From assembly GCF_000183425.1 (NCBI RefSeq), contig NC_014759.1, positions 1,736,001 through 1,800,000 of the forward strand: a stretch of 64,000 bases of DNA, read 5' to 3'. Within the stretch, counting starts at the first letter, position 1. Each line of letters begins with the position of its first letter. A program made the translations under genes and the position numbers. This stretch comes from Marivirga tractuosa DSM 4126. GTDB lineage: Bacteria; Bacteroidota; Bacteroidia; Cytophagales; Cyclobacteriaceae. A model generated the notes under the pieces. That model was not told the origin of the DNA, did not search any database, and saw only the letters and a list, made by a program, of their open reading frames with translations. Shown piece after piece: positions 45,408 through 52,996 of this stretch.

Positions 45408-45893
45408 TTAAACTTTTGATTTACTTTTCTCTTCTTTGGGCTCGTATTTTTTTGGGGCATAAAGAAAACCAAAAGCTTCGGCACCTTCTTTGGTATGAAC
45501 CTCATGATGGATATAATGCGCTCTCATCATTCTTTTCAGATATGAATTTTCAGCTTTAAATTTTATTTTCACTCTTCTATGCACCAAAATATCATGAAAC
45601 AACACATAGAAAATTCCATAACAAGCCACTCCTATCCCCACAAATAATAACCATCTCACCTCTGGAAATTCAATTCCCGACATGATCAGAGCTGCAGATG
45701 GTACGCTAAATACAACAGCAAACAAATCATTTCTTTCCAGTTTATGATTATGCACTTTATGATGCGATTTGTGCCAAGTCCACAGAACCCCATGCATGAT
45801 GTATTTATGCGTAAACCAGGCCACTCCTTCCATAAAGAAGAAGGTTCCTACAACTAAAAAGGCATAAAATAAAATGGTCAAAACTTCAGACAT
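45408..45893 (-). CDS. crtZ: Beta-carotene hydroxylase CrtZ
   Basis: The 161-residue membrane di-iron hydroxylase has the full set of His motifs: HKYIMH (H-x4-H), HKSHH (H-x2-HH), HDILVH (H-x4-H) and HYIHHEVH (H-x2-HH), between about residues 28 and 132. It adds 3-hydroxyl groups to beta-carotene rings, giving zeaxanthin. It is the last clear gene of the crtI-crtB-ispH-crtZ run. Its presence implies that a lycopene cyclase is encoded elsewhere in the genome. Confidence 0.92.
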   Translation of the reverse strand: MSEVLTILFYAFLVVGTFFFMEGVAWFTHKYIMHGVLWTWHKSHHKVHNHKLERNDLFAVVFSVPSAALIMSGIEFPEVRWLLFVGIGVACYGIFYVLFHDILVHRRVKIKFKAENSYLKRMMRAHYIHHEVHTKEGAEAFGFLYAPKKYEPKEEKSKSKV

Positions 45894-45917
45894 GATAAAT
45901 ATTCTACAAAATTAAGC

Positions 45918-46763
45918 TTAATATTTCAATAATTCATCTCGAACTTGTTCCATCAACCACATTGGAGTGGAAGTAGCTCCGCAAATTCCTACTGAATCAT
46001 TCTCTTGAAACCAGCTTTTATCTAATTCAGTAGTATTGGAAATGAAATAAGTATTCGGATTTTTATCCTTGCACACGTTGTATAAAACCTTCCCATTGGA
46101 TGATTTGGTTCCTGAAACGAATATAACTTTATCAAATTCTCCTGCAAAAGACCTAAGTTCTTTGTCTCTGTTCGAAACTTGTCGGCAGATGGTATCATTA
46201 GCATTTACACTGATACCTGCCTCCGTTAAGGTTTCTTTTATTTTATAGAAATTATCTGTACTTTTCGTGGTTTGACTATATAAAGTCATTTCTCTTGGCA
46301 AATTATCAATATCCAATTCGTTGATATCTTGAAATACCACCGCTTCCTGATTGGTTTGTCCTAATAAACCTTCCACTTCAGCATGACCGTGTTTTCCGTA
46401 AATATAGATTTGTTCTTTTTTATCAAATGAATTTTTGATCCTATTCTGTAGTTTCAACACAACAGGACAAGATGCATCCACCAAAGTAAGATTATTTTCT
46501 ATTGCTAGTTTGTAAGTGGAAGGGGGTTCGCCATGAGCACGAATCAAAACCTTCTCATCTCTTAATTCCTTTAGTGCAGTTCGGTCGATAATTTTAAGAC
46601 CTTTCGCTTCTAATCTTTTCACCTCCTCATCATTGTGCACAATATCACCCAAACAATAAAGGTAGCCTTGCTCATCAAGCATATCTTCTGCCATTTCAAT
46701 GGCATAAACTACGCCAAAACAGAATCCTGAGCTATTATCGATTTTAACATTTAGGTTCATCAT
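45918..46763 (-). CDS. ispH: 4-hydroxy-3-methylbut-2-enyl diphosphate reductase
   Basis: The 281-residue protein shows the three Cys that hold the [4Fe-4S] cluster: GFCFGVVYAIEMA (about residues 13-25), DASCPVVLKLQ (about 92-102) and TICRQVSNRDKE (about 192-203), plus IRAHGEPPSTY with a conserved His. It makes IPP and DMAPP in the last MEP-pathway step. Two tandem ATGs at 46763 and 46760 are equally likely as start. It is 9 bases downstream of crtB, so precursor supply is built into the pigment operon. Confidence 0.95.
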   Translation of the reverse strand: MMNLNVKIDNSSGFCFGVVYAIEMAEDMLDEQGYLYCLGDIVHNDEEVKRLEAKGLKIIDRTALKELRDEKVLIRAHGEPPSTYKLAIENNLTLVDASCPVVLKLQNRIKNSFDKKEQIYIYGKHGHAEVEGLLGQTNQEAVVFQDINELDIDNLPREMTLYSQTTKSTDNFYKIKETLTEAGISVNANDTICRQVSNRDKELRSFAGEFDKVIFVSGTKSSNGKVLYNVCKDKNPNTYFISNTTELDKSWFQENDSVGICGATSTPMWLMEQVRDELLKY

Positions 46764-46772
46764 GGGGTTAAT

Positions 46773-47615
46773 TTAAAGCGTATTGAACTGATGTTTAACA
46801 TAACTACCCAACAGCAGAAATAGTTTTTTAGAATCTGGAACTCTTACCCTTTCTTCCAAAATTTTATTAGGAGGAAATCGCTTAATCTTATCAAATAACT
46901 TTAAATAATAAGTGTAAGCAAGGTATACGCCCCATCGTGCACCTCTTGGCAATTTAACTATTCCTTCATACGCATGGTCGAAATCTTTTTGTATATCGGC
47001 TTGAATTTTTTCTTTATGCGAAACTGAAAAATCATTGAAATCTACTCCAGGAAAATAAACTCTACCCCTTTCGTAATAATCTGATTTGATATCACGCAGA
47101 AAATTTACTTTCTGGAATGCTGAGCCTAAACTCTTAGCTGAAGGCACCAGTTTTTGATACTCATTTTCATTTCCTTCACAAAAAATCTTTAAACACATCA
47201 ATCCTACTACCTCCGCTGAACCATAAATATATTCTTCGTACGAGGATTGCTCATAATCAATATCAAGTAGATCCATTTCCATGCTATGCAAAAATGCCTC
47301 AATTAAGTCATGATCAATTTGATATTCGTTCACTACCATCTGAAAACAGTGCAAAACAGGATTCAAGCTGATTTGACTTTCAATGGCTTCATAAGTTTGT
47401 GCTTTAAAGTCTCTTAAAAGAGCAGATTTATCTTTTTCATGAAAGGTATCCACAATTTCATCCGCATAACGAACAAAACCATAGATAGCATAAATTGGGT
47501 AATGAAATTTTTTGTCCAGACTTTTAATACCTAAGCTAAATGACGTACTATACCGGTTCGTAATTAGCTTACTGCATTCAAATGTGGTTTGGTTAAATAA
47601 TTCTCTAGCATCCAT
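46773..47615 (-). CDS. crtB: Phytoene synthase
   Basis: The 280-residue protein carries the squalene/phytoene-synthase motifs YADEIVDTFHEKD (first DxxxD, about residues 50-62), YIYGSAEVVGLMCLKIF (about 128-144) and the second Asp-rich motif FLRDIKSDYYERGRVYFP (about 171-188). It condenses two geranylgeranyl diphosphates into 15-cis-phytoene. It sits 4 bases after crtI and 9 bases before ispH. Confidence 0.95.
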   Translation of the reverse strand: MDARELFNQTTFECSKLITNRYSTSFSLGIKSLDKKFHYPIYAIYGFVRYADEIVDTFHEKDKSALLRDFKAQTYEAIESQISLNPVLHCFQMVVNEYQIDHDLIEAFLHSMEMDLLDIDYEQSSYEEYIYGSAEVVGLMCLKIFCEGNENEYQKLVPSAKSLGSAFQKVNFLRDIKSDYYERGRVYFPGVDFNDFSVSHKEKIQADIQKDFDHAYEGIVKLPRGARWGVYLAYTYYLKLFDKIKRFPPNKILEERVRVPDSKKLFLLLGSYVKHQFNTL

Positions 47616-47619
47616 GCTG

Positions 47620-49101
47620 TTAATTCTTAATGAAATCTTTCATTACTTCTTTGCCCACTACCTGTCCTGATATTAAAGATGGTGGCACTCCAGGCCCAGG
47701 AACAGTTAACTGTCCAGCATAATAAAAGTTTTTCAACTTTTTATTTTTTAAAGCAGGCTTCAAAATAGCCGTTTGCTTTAAAGTATTCGCCAAGCCATAA
47801 GCATTTCCTTTAAATGAGTGATAATCATTAATGAAATCATTATGCGCATAACTACGCTTATAAGTTACATATTTCTTAATGTCTTCTCCTAATATTTTCT
47901 CCATTCTATCCATAATAAGGTCATAATATTTTTCTCTTATTTCCTCATTATCTTCTAAACCGGGCGCCACAGGCATTAATATAAATATATTCTCTTTACC
48001 CTCTGGAGCCACGGTATCATCAGTTTTTGATGGTGCGCTTACGTAAAATAAAGGTTTATCCGGCCATTTTGGCGTTTCATAAATTTCTTGGGCATGCGGA
48101 CCAAAATCATGGTCGAAAAATAAATTATGGTGGACTAAGCCCGCTATTCTTTTATCTACACCTAAGTAGAAAATTAATGAAGAAGGCGCCATTGTTCGAC
48201 TTTCCCAATATTTGGAATTGTAATTTCTAAAGTTCTCAGGAAGAATTTTTTGATCAGTATGCTCATAGTCAGCAGAAGACACTACAACATCCGCCTCATA
48301 TGTTTCGGTTTTGGTTATTACTCTTTTGGCTAAGTTCCCTTCGCAATCAACAGAAAGCACTTCCTGCTGGGTCTTAAACTTCACTCCCTTTTCTTCAGCA
48401 AGCTTCACCATTCCCTCCACAATTTTATGCATACCGCCTTTCGGATACCAGGTACCTAAGCTGATATCAGCATAATTCATCAAACTGTAAAGTGCAGGTG
48501 TGTTTTCTGGAAGGGCACCTAAAAAAAGAATTGGGAATTCCATCAGGCGAATAATCCGTTCATTCTTGAAAAACTTTCGAACATGACCATAAATGGAAGA
48601 AAAAATATCCATTCTGACCATATCAAAAAGCAATTTTATGCTCATAAATTCAGTAAGTGAGCGACCCGGTTTATAAACCAGATCGTTTATTCCCTTTTCG
48701 TATTTATAAGCTGCCTGCTCTAAGAATTTGTCTAATTGGTCGCCACTGCCTGGCTCAAGTTCCTCCAGCATATTTTTGAATTCCTGCATCTTAGCAGGAA
48801 CCTTTAATACGTCATCTTTTCCGAAAAGAACATGGTAGGAAGGATTTAGTCTTTGAAGCTCGTAGTAATCGGATACTTTTTTACCGAAGGTTTCGAAATA
48901 CTTTTCAAAGACATCCGGCATCCAGTACCAACTTGGCCCCATATCAAAAGTAAAGCCCTCAGCTTTGAACTGACGGGCTCGACCTCCTAAATCTTTATTT
49001 TTTTCCAAGACTGTTACATCACAGCCTTCATTGGCAAGGTATGTTGCAGTAGATAAACCCGCAAAACCTGAACCAATTACTACTACTTTTCTATTTGCCA
49101 T
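47620..49101 (-). CDS. crtI: Phytoene desaturase CrtI
   Basis: The 493-residue protein has the FAD-binding motif VVVIGSGFAGLSTATYLANE (residues 5-24) with VTVLEKNKDLGGRARQF. The CrtI landmark FDMGPSWYWMPDVFE follows at about residues 53-67, and the C-terminal FAD motif YYAGQLTVPGPGVPPSLISG (about 464-483) is present. It dehydrogenates phytoene to lycopene. The gene follows the ECF sigma factor by 12 bases and starts the enzymatic part of the operon. Confidence 0.96.
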   Translation of the reverse strand: MANRKVVVIGSGFAGLSTATYLANEGCDVTVLEKNKDLGGRARQFKAEGFTFDMGPSWYWMPDVFEKYFETFGKKVSDYYELQRLNPSYHVLFGKDDVLKVPAKMQEFKNMLEELEPGSGDQLDKFLEQAAYKYEKGINDLVYKPGRSLTEFMSIKLLFDMVRMDIFSSIYGHVRKFFKNERIIRLMEFPILFLGALPENTPALYSLMNYADISLGTWYPKGGMHKIVEGMVKLAEEKGVKFKTQQEVLSVDCEGNLAKRVITKTETYEADVVVSSADYEHTDQKILPENFRNYNSKYWESRTMAPSSLIFYLGVDKRIAGLVHHNLFFDHDFGPHAQEIYETPKWPDKPLFYVSAPSKTDDTVAPEGKENIFILMPVAPGLEDNEEIREKYYDLIMDRMEKILGEDIKKYVTYKRSYAHNDFINDYHSFKGNAYGLANTLKQTAILKPALKNKKLKNFYYAGQLTVPGPGVPPSLISGQVVGKEVMKDFIKN

Positions 49102-49113
49102 TCAATGATATAG

Positions 49114-49617
49114 TTAAGCATAAATCTTAAGAGCATCTTTCAACTCCTTTCTGGCAATATGGATTCTATTTTTAACAGTTCCAATTGGAATTTCTAATTT
49201 TTCAGCAATTTCATGATATTTAAATCCTCTGTAGTGCATCATGAATGGTTCTTTATAAACATCATCCAATTTAGAAATTTGGCTTACAATATCCGCCATA
49301 GCAAAAGAACCATAAGCAGAATTTTGTGCTATATTCTCAGTAGAATTTATGAAATGTAAATTTTCAGTCGTATCAATGAATGTTTTTCTTCTTACCATTC
49401 TCTGATAATTCGTGATGAATGTATTTTTCATGATAGTAAACAACCATGCTTTCAAGTTTGTACCCTCAGAAAATTTTTCTCGGTTTGAAAATGCTTTTAA
49501 AACAGTTTCCTGAATTAAATCATTTGCCTGTTCCATGTCTTTCGTCAGCCTTAATGCGAACGGTTTCATAGATTTCGTCATGTTATTAATCGCGTAACCA
49601 AATTCTAATGCTGTCAT
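49114..49617 (-). CDS. ECF sigma factor heading the carotenoid operon
   Basis: The 167-residue sigma-70 family protein has region 2 (DLIQETVLKAFSNREKF, about residues 33-49, and NLKAWLFTIMKNTFITNYQR) and region 4 (HYRGFKYHEIAEKLEIPIGT, about 128-147, with VKNRIHIARKELK). It is the first gene of sigma-crtI-crtB-ispH-crtZ, all with gaps of 4-24 bases. It has no adjacent anti-sigma gene. Its place beside a CarH-like photoreceptor suggests a light-induced sigma that amplifies pigment or photoprotection genes, as LitS does in Streptomyces; this is inference. Confidence 0.93.
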   Translation of the reverse strand: MTALEFGYAINNMTKSMKPFALRLTKDMEQANDLIQETVLKAFSNREKFSEGTNLKAWLFTIMKNTFITNYQRMVRRKTFIDTTENLHFINSTENIAQNSAYGSFAMADIVSQISKLDDVYKEPFMMHYRGFKYHEIAEKLEIPIGTVKNRIHIARKELKDALKIYA

Positions 49618-49626
49618 GATTGTCGG

Positions 49627-49675
49627 TGTTTAATCTTGTTTAACAAATCTATACTTTAATTAAACAATATCCAAA
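49627..49675 (-). promoter_or_regulatory. Predicted carotenoid-operon promoter with TGTTTAA boxes
   Basis: Read on the minus strand, TTTG (49675-49672) and TAGATTTG (49651-49644), 20 bases apart, match the Bacteroidetes -33/-7 consensus. TGTTTAA lies at 49627-49633 and 49637-49643, exactly 10 bases apart, and its inverse TTAAACA at 49660-49666. The first two overlap the start-site region and the third sits between -33 and -7. This is a suitable place for repressor binding. Confidence 0.6.
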
Positions 49676-49910
49676 TATTTTGTTGAATTATTTTCAATAT
49701 TAACTAAACAAAATACCGCAAAATACCAAGCCACATTGCTACAAAATAGGTTAAAACTTCTTTAAAAGGCTCTAAACGCATATTTTTACATGTATATACA
49801 TACAAAATAAAAGTTTAATAAATGTTGAACAAAACTAAAAATCTACTTAATGCTATTCATTTAGTAATAACATATTATAAAAGATGGAGAAGGAAACTTA
49901 AAAGATTGGA
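49676..49910. other. Intergenic region between the carotenoid operon and its regulator
   Basis: There is no gene here. The stretch is strongly AT-rich and includes the perfect 12-bp palindrome ATGTATATACAT at 49790-49801. Further TTAAAAC and AGTTTAA-like pieces resemble the TGTTTAA boxes but are degenerate. Nothing else was recognised. Confidence 0.4.
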
Positions 49911-49942
49911 CATAAAAAAAGCCATCTTCTCGGGATGGCTTT
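49911..49942 (-). terminator. Rho-independent terminator of the CarH-like gene
   Basis: A 9-bp stem AAAGCCATC with GATGGCTTT is followed on the minus strand by a run of seven T, 25 bases after the regulator stop codon. It separates the regulator from the sigma-crt operon. Confidence 0.85.
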
Positions 49943-49966
49943 AAATTAATCACTGAATTTTATTTA

Positions 49967-50902
49967 CTATTCGTATTTCATATTTTTCTGACCTTCAGGC
50001 CTTTTCGGAGAAAGCTCTATATCCTTTTCATTAATAAAATCTAGCAAATCTTCCATTTTCATAATGAACTCTACATTCTTTTTTCTTTTTATATCCTGAC
50101 CGATGACTTGAAAACCACCTACGAACAAAGTAGCGCTACTAAACAAATCAGCTACTTCATCTATATATTCTTGCACTTCAGATTTTTTAGGGGCAGCTGT
50201 ACAAATTGTTAACACATAATCTGGTTCATGTATTTCCTTCACAGAATATAAATCTGATTTAGGAAGATTTTGACCTAAGTAAATCACTTTGAATTTTCTC
50301 GCTCTCAACAAGAATGCTGAAAACATTAAAGACAATTCGTGTAACTCTCCTTCAGGTAAATACAACAACCACTTACCTTTTGATTCTCTTTCTGTAACGT
50401 ACTGCCCATCAATAGCAACCGTCATTTTTTGGCGAATCAAATTGGATATGAAATGTTCCTGTGCAGGTAAAATACTCCCTGTTTGCCAAAGCATTCCAAT
50501 TTTGGCTAAAAACGGATAGATGATATTTAGCATGGTTCTTTCAAAACCATACTTAAGAATATTGTTGTTGAGGATGCTTTCAAATCTATCTTCATCCATA
50601 TCAATCATACTCAAAGTCAATGAGTTGATTTGATCAGGAAATCTCAGATTAGTTTCTGCTATTTTCAAAACCTCTTGACTTAATTCCTCCTCCCCCATTT
50701 TGGCAATTTTGGATATTTTATATCCATTTTCCTTAAGAGTGGAAATATTTAATACCAACTTTAAGTCTTCATCACTGTAGTAACGAATATTAGTATCAGT
50801 CCTTTTAGGCTCTATAAAATTATAACGCTGCTCCCAAATCCGTAAAGTATGCGCCTTAATTCCTGATAGGTGTTCTAAATCTTTAATTGAATAACTGCTC
50901 AC
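49967..50902 (-). CDS. MerR-family regulator with B12-type photoreceptor module (CarH/LitR-like)
   Basis: The 311-residue protein has an N-terminal MerR helix-turn-helix (SIKDLEHLSGIKAHTLRIWE, residues 5-24, then RYYSDEDLKLV). A four-helix B12-binding-2 domain (about 90-170) and a Rossmann-like cobalamin domain (about 175-290) follow. The CarH hallmark W-x9-EH is intact as W139 with E149-H150, and H188 in EGELHELSL sits where the lower cobalt ligand is expected, although the usual Gly at +3 is Ser. CarH proteins use adenosylcobalamin to repress carotenoid genes in the dark. The start is GTG, supported by a Shine-Dalgarno-like AAAGGAGAG 7 bases upstream. It lies next to the sigma-crt operon. 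Confidence 0.88.
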   Translation of the reverse strand: MSSYSIKDLEHLSGIKAHTLRIWEQRYNFIEPKRTDTNIRYYSDEDLKLVLNISTLKENGYKISKIAKMGEEELSQEVLKIAETNLRFPDQINSLTLSMIDMDEDRFESILNNNILKYGFERTMLNIIYPFLAKIGMLWQTGSILPAQEHFISNLIRQKMTVAIDGQYVTERESKGKWLLYLPEGELHELSLMFSAFLLRARKFKVIYLGQNLPKSDLYSVKEIHEPDYVLTICTAAPKKSEVQEYIDEVADLFSSATLFVGGFQVIGQDIKRKKNVEFIMKMEDLLDFINEKDIELSPKRPEGQKNMKYE

Positions 50903-50909
50903 TTTGCTT

Positions 50910-50918
50910 CTCTCCTTT
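50910..50918 (-). promoter_or_regulatory. Shine-Dalgarno-like site deciding the GTG start
   Basis: AAAGGAGAG on the minus strand lies 7 bases before the GTG. Strong purine-rich ribosome sites are uncommon in Bacteroidetes, so it helps to fix this start. Confidence 0.55.
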
Positions 50919-50927
50919 CTACTTACC

Positions 50928-50946
50928 TGTTTAAATTAAAGTTTAA
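50928..50946 (-). promoter_or_regulatory. TGTTTAA-type boxes upstream of the CarH-like gene
   Basis: TGTTTAA at 50928-50934 and AGTTTAA at 50940-50946 lie 26-44 bases before the regulator start. They resemble the boxes in the sigma-crt promoter, which suggests autoregulation. Confidence 0.4.
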
Positions 50947-51065
50947 TAATTTTCACTCAATATGTTTTGGGTTGATAAGTAAAAAAATAACCACAAGACG
51001 TTAAAAATGTTTTTTAGAAACGATAATATATTCCAAATTTGTAAAAAAAAATCGAAAAAAACGCC

Positions 51066-51368
51066 ATGATTATTTATAATGTTACTGTGAATGTTGATAA
51101 AGAAGTAGAAGAAAGTTGGTTGAAGTGGATGAAAGAAGTTCATATTCCAGATATTTTGGCCACTGGATTTTTCCACGAGCATAAAATGCTACGCCTTTTG
51201 AATGAAACAGAAAATGAGGGAGAAACTTATGCAATTCAATATTTTACAGATGAATTGGACAAGCTAGAAAAATACATGACTGAAGAAGCTCCAAGATTAA
51301 GAGAAGAGCACCTTAAGAAATTCCAAGATAAATGCCTGTCATTTAGGACTTTCTTAGAAACGGTATAA
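51066..51368 (+). CDS. DUF4286-family small protein
   Basis: The 100-residue protein begins MIIYNVTVNVDKEVEESWLK, continues with WMKEVHIPDILATGFFHEHK and ends with HLKKFQDKCLSFRTFLETV. The dimeric ferredoxin-like alpha/beta fold and the VHIPDILATGFF motif match DUF4286, a common single-domain family of Bacteroidetes. It is transcribed divergently from the CarH-like regulator with a 163-base gap. Its function is unknown. Confidence 0.85.
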   Translation: MIIYNVTVNVDKEVEESWLKWMKEVHIPDILATGFFHEHKMLRLLNETENEGETYAIQYFTDELDKLEKYMTEEAPRLREEHLKKFQDKCLSFRTFLETV

Positions 51369-51371
51369 AGT

Positions 51372-51403
51372 AAAAAGGCTCATTTTCATCAATGAGCCTT
51401 TTC
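51372..51403. terminator. Bidirectional terminator
   Basis: An AAAAGGCTCATT stem pairs with AATGAGCCTTTT and is flanked by A-runs and T-runs, ending the DUF4286 gene on the plus strand and the thioredoxin cassette on the minus strand. Confidence 0.85.
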
Positions 51404-51407
51404 TCTT

Positions 51408-51638
51408 TTAGGAGCTTTGCTTTTTCAGAGACTTGACTAGCATTTCTATCAATCGGTAAGCTAAAAACAACCAGGGTGCTCCATGCATTAATAAATCAAA
51501 GTAATCCCCTGCAGTCATTCCTTCACCTCCTCCTAAAACCCATCGAACTTTACCAAAGAAATGAGGCTCAGGAAAATAAGGAGCTAGTCCTAAAGTAAGG
51601 ACAGCTAAGATGGGAAGTAACAATTTATTTTGCTTCAT
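51408..51638 (-). CDS. Small membrane protein of unknown function (76 aa)
   Basis: It has two hydrophobic segments (about residues 5-20 and 50-68) that flank a conserved-looking loop PEPHFFGKVRWVLGGGEGM. Similar small proteins are often listed as RND-type, but there is no transporter domain. It is the last gene of the rhodanese-HMA-thioredoxin cassette, 1 base after the thioredoxin gene, so its role may be tied to thiol or metal handling. Confidence 0.7.
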   Translation of the reverse strand: MKQNKLLLPILAVLTLGLAPYFPEPHFFGKVRWVLGGGEGMTAGDYFDLLMHGAPWLFLAYRLIEMLVKSLKKQSS

Positions 51639-51639
51639 A

Positions 51640-51939
51640 TCAATTGCTTAAATTGTTAATCTGAGACATAATAGTATTGGGATCTACTACTCCAGCCTGC
51701 CTCCATTTAATATGTCCATTTTGAAATAAAATCAAAGTAGGAATGCTTTGCACTTGGTATTTAGCGGACGCTTGCTGATTTTTATCAACATCTACTTTTA
51801 TCACTTTCACTTTCCCCTTCATTTTCTGAGCTACCTCTTCCAAATAGGGTGCCATCATCTTGCAAGGCCCACACCAATCGGCATAAAAATCTACCAATAC
51901 TGGCGTCTCACTTTTAATCAAATCTCCAAAACTCCCCAT
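51640..51939 (-). CDS. Thioredoxin
   Basis: The 99-residue protein has the classical site WCGPCKMM in DFYADWCGPCKMMAPYLEEV (about residues 16-35) and the cis-Pro motif SIPTLILFQNG (about 65-75). It has no signal peptide, so it is cytoplasmic. It is in an operon with a heavy-metal-binding protein and a rhodanese, which differs from the housekeeping trxA context; it may serve sulphur or metal chemistry. Confidence 0.92.
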   Translation of the reverse strand: MGSFGDLIKSETPVLVDFYADWCGPCKMMAPYLEEVAQKMKGKVKVIKVDVDKNQQASAKYQVQSIPTLILFQNGHIKWRQAGVVDPNTIMSQINNLSN

Positions 51940-51941
51940 AA

Positions 51942-52142
51942 TTATGATTTTGCTGGATAACCTAGTTTATCCAATTTTTCTTTCACTTTATCTAATGGGG
52001 TTGTTCCATTACTTTCAAATTCTAGTTTAGCAGTAGGGATGTCAATATTTTTCACATCTATTCCCTCAAGTTCTGCCAAACCATTTTTAATAGCCTCTAC
52101 ACATCCTCCACATTTAACGTTTTTAACTTCTAAAATTTCCAT
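51942..52142 (-). CDS. Heavy-metal-associated (HMA) domain protein
   Basis: The 66-residue ferredoxin-like domain has the metal site C11-G-G-C14 in VKNVKCGGCVEAIKNGL, followed by VKNIDIPTAKLEFESN. The usual Met before the first Cys in copper chaperones (MxCxxC) is Val-Lys here, so the metal specificity is uncertain. It lies 2 bases from the thioredoxin gene and 9 bases from the rhodanese gene. Confidence 0.85.
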   Translation of the reverse strand: MEILEVKNVKCGGCVEAIKNGLAELEGIDVKNIDIPTAKLEFESNGTTPLDKVKEKLDKLGYPAKS

Positions 52143-52151
52143 AATGAAAAA

Positions 52152-52463
52152 TTAAGAATTAGAATATTGATTCCAAGCCTGAATTCCGCCATCCAAATTA
52201 TAAAGCTTATCGAAGCCATTACTTGCCATGAAACCACAAGCAGTGCTACTTCTATTTCCGCTTCTGCAGTACACCAAATAGGTTTTGTCTTTATCTAAAG
52301 CTTTGATATCTTCAGCAAAAGTAGGCCCCATGATATTGATCACTTTAGCACCCTCAATAAACCCTTCTACTTCTTCTTCAGGAGAGCGAACATCAATTAT
52401 TTCTGTATTTGGCTCTTTTGAGAGCTTGTCAAATTCCTCTGGACTAATATTTTTATGGTTCAT
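52152..52463 (-). CDS. Rhodanese-like domain protein
   Basis: The 103-residue single-domain protein has the CH2A motif IIDVRSPEEEVEGFIEGAKV and the active-site loop YCRSGNRSSTACGF (catalytic Cys at about residue 70). It should transfer sulphane sulphur to cyanide or thiol acceptors, or carry persulphide. It is the first gene of the cassette with HMA, thioredoxin and a membrane protein. It has no signal peptide. Confidence 0.92.
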   Translation of the reverse strand: MNHKNISPEEFDKLSKEPNTEIIDVRSPEEEVEGFIEGAKVINIMGPTFAEDIKALDKDKTYLVYCRSGNRSSTACGFMASNGFDKLYNLDGGIQAWNQYSNS

Positions 52464-52610
52464 AAAGATTATTTATTAATTGAACATTATTTTCCACAAA
52501 GATACGGTTTTTGGTAAAGCTTTGTTTGTAACAGGTGTTACAATTCATAAAATCAATAGCAAATTCCAACGTATTAGTTCACTACTGAGTCCTTACAAAA
52601 AATAAAAACT

Positions 52611-52955
52611 ATGAAATTAAAATTATTAAGCTTAATCATCTGTTCTTTTTTAATTATAAGCTGCAAAGAAGATATGGATAGTAAAGTAGAAAGCGATGTA
52701 ATCAAAGTTACACTTAAAGGAACTGAGCTATTTGAATATAAATTTTCTGATTCTCATCCAATCGAAGGTGCTTATAATATTCGAAAACAAGCACAACATT
52801 TTCAAATAAGCGAAATACAATGGGCAACGTACAATTATCAGGCTAAAGAAGGCTTTGAAGGTTTTGAAACAGTTGAGATTGTATTAACAGGAAGCCCAGG
52901 GGATGATAATTTCACAGATTATCAAAAATGGGTATTTGAAATTGAAGTGAAATAA
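52611..52955 (+). CDS. Small lipoprotein of unknown function (114 aa)
   Basis: Its lipoprotein signal is MKLKLLSLIICSFLIISC with Cys at residue 18. The mature domain is a beta-rich unit of about 95 residues (YKFSDSHPIEGAYNIRKQAQ, then FETVEIVLTGSPGDDN). No family is recognised. It is divergent from the rhodanese cassette and convergent with an M28 peptidase. Confidence 0.7.
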   Translation: MKLKLLSLIICSFLIISCKEDMDSKVESDVIKVTLKGTELFEYKFSDSHPIEGAYNIRKQAQHFQISEIQWATYNYQAKEGFEGFETVEIVLTGSPGDDNFTDYQKWVFEIEVK

Positions 52956-52956
52956 T

Positions 52957-52994
52957 ATAGCCTCCTGATAAGAATTTCAGGAAGCTATATTTTT
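52957..52994 (+). terminator. Terminator after the small lipoprotein gene
   Basis: A 12-bp stem with one mismatch (ATAGCCTCCTGA with TCAGGAAGCTAT) and an 8-base loop, followed by AT and five T, begins just after the stop codon. Confidence 0.75.
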
Positions 52995-52996
52995 AT

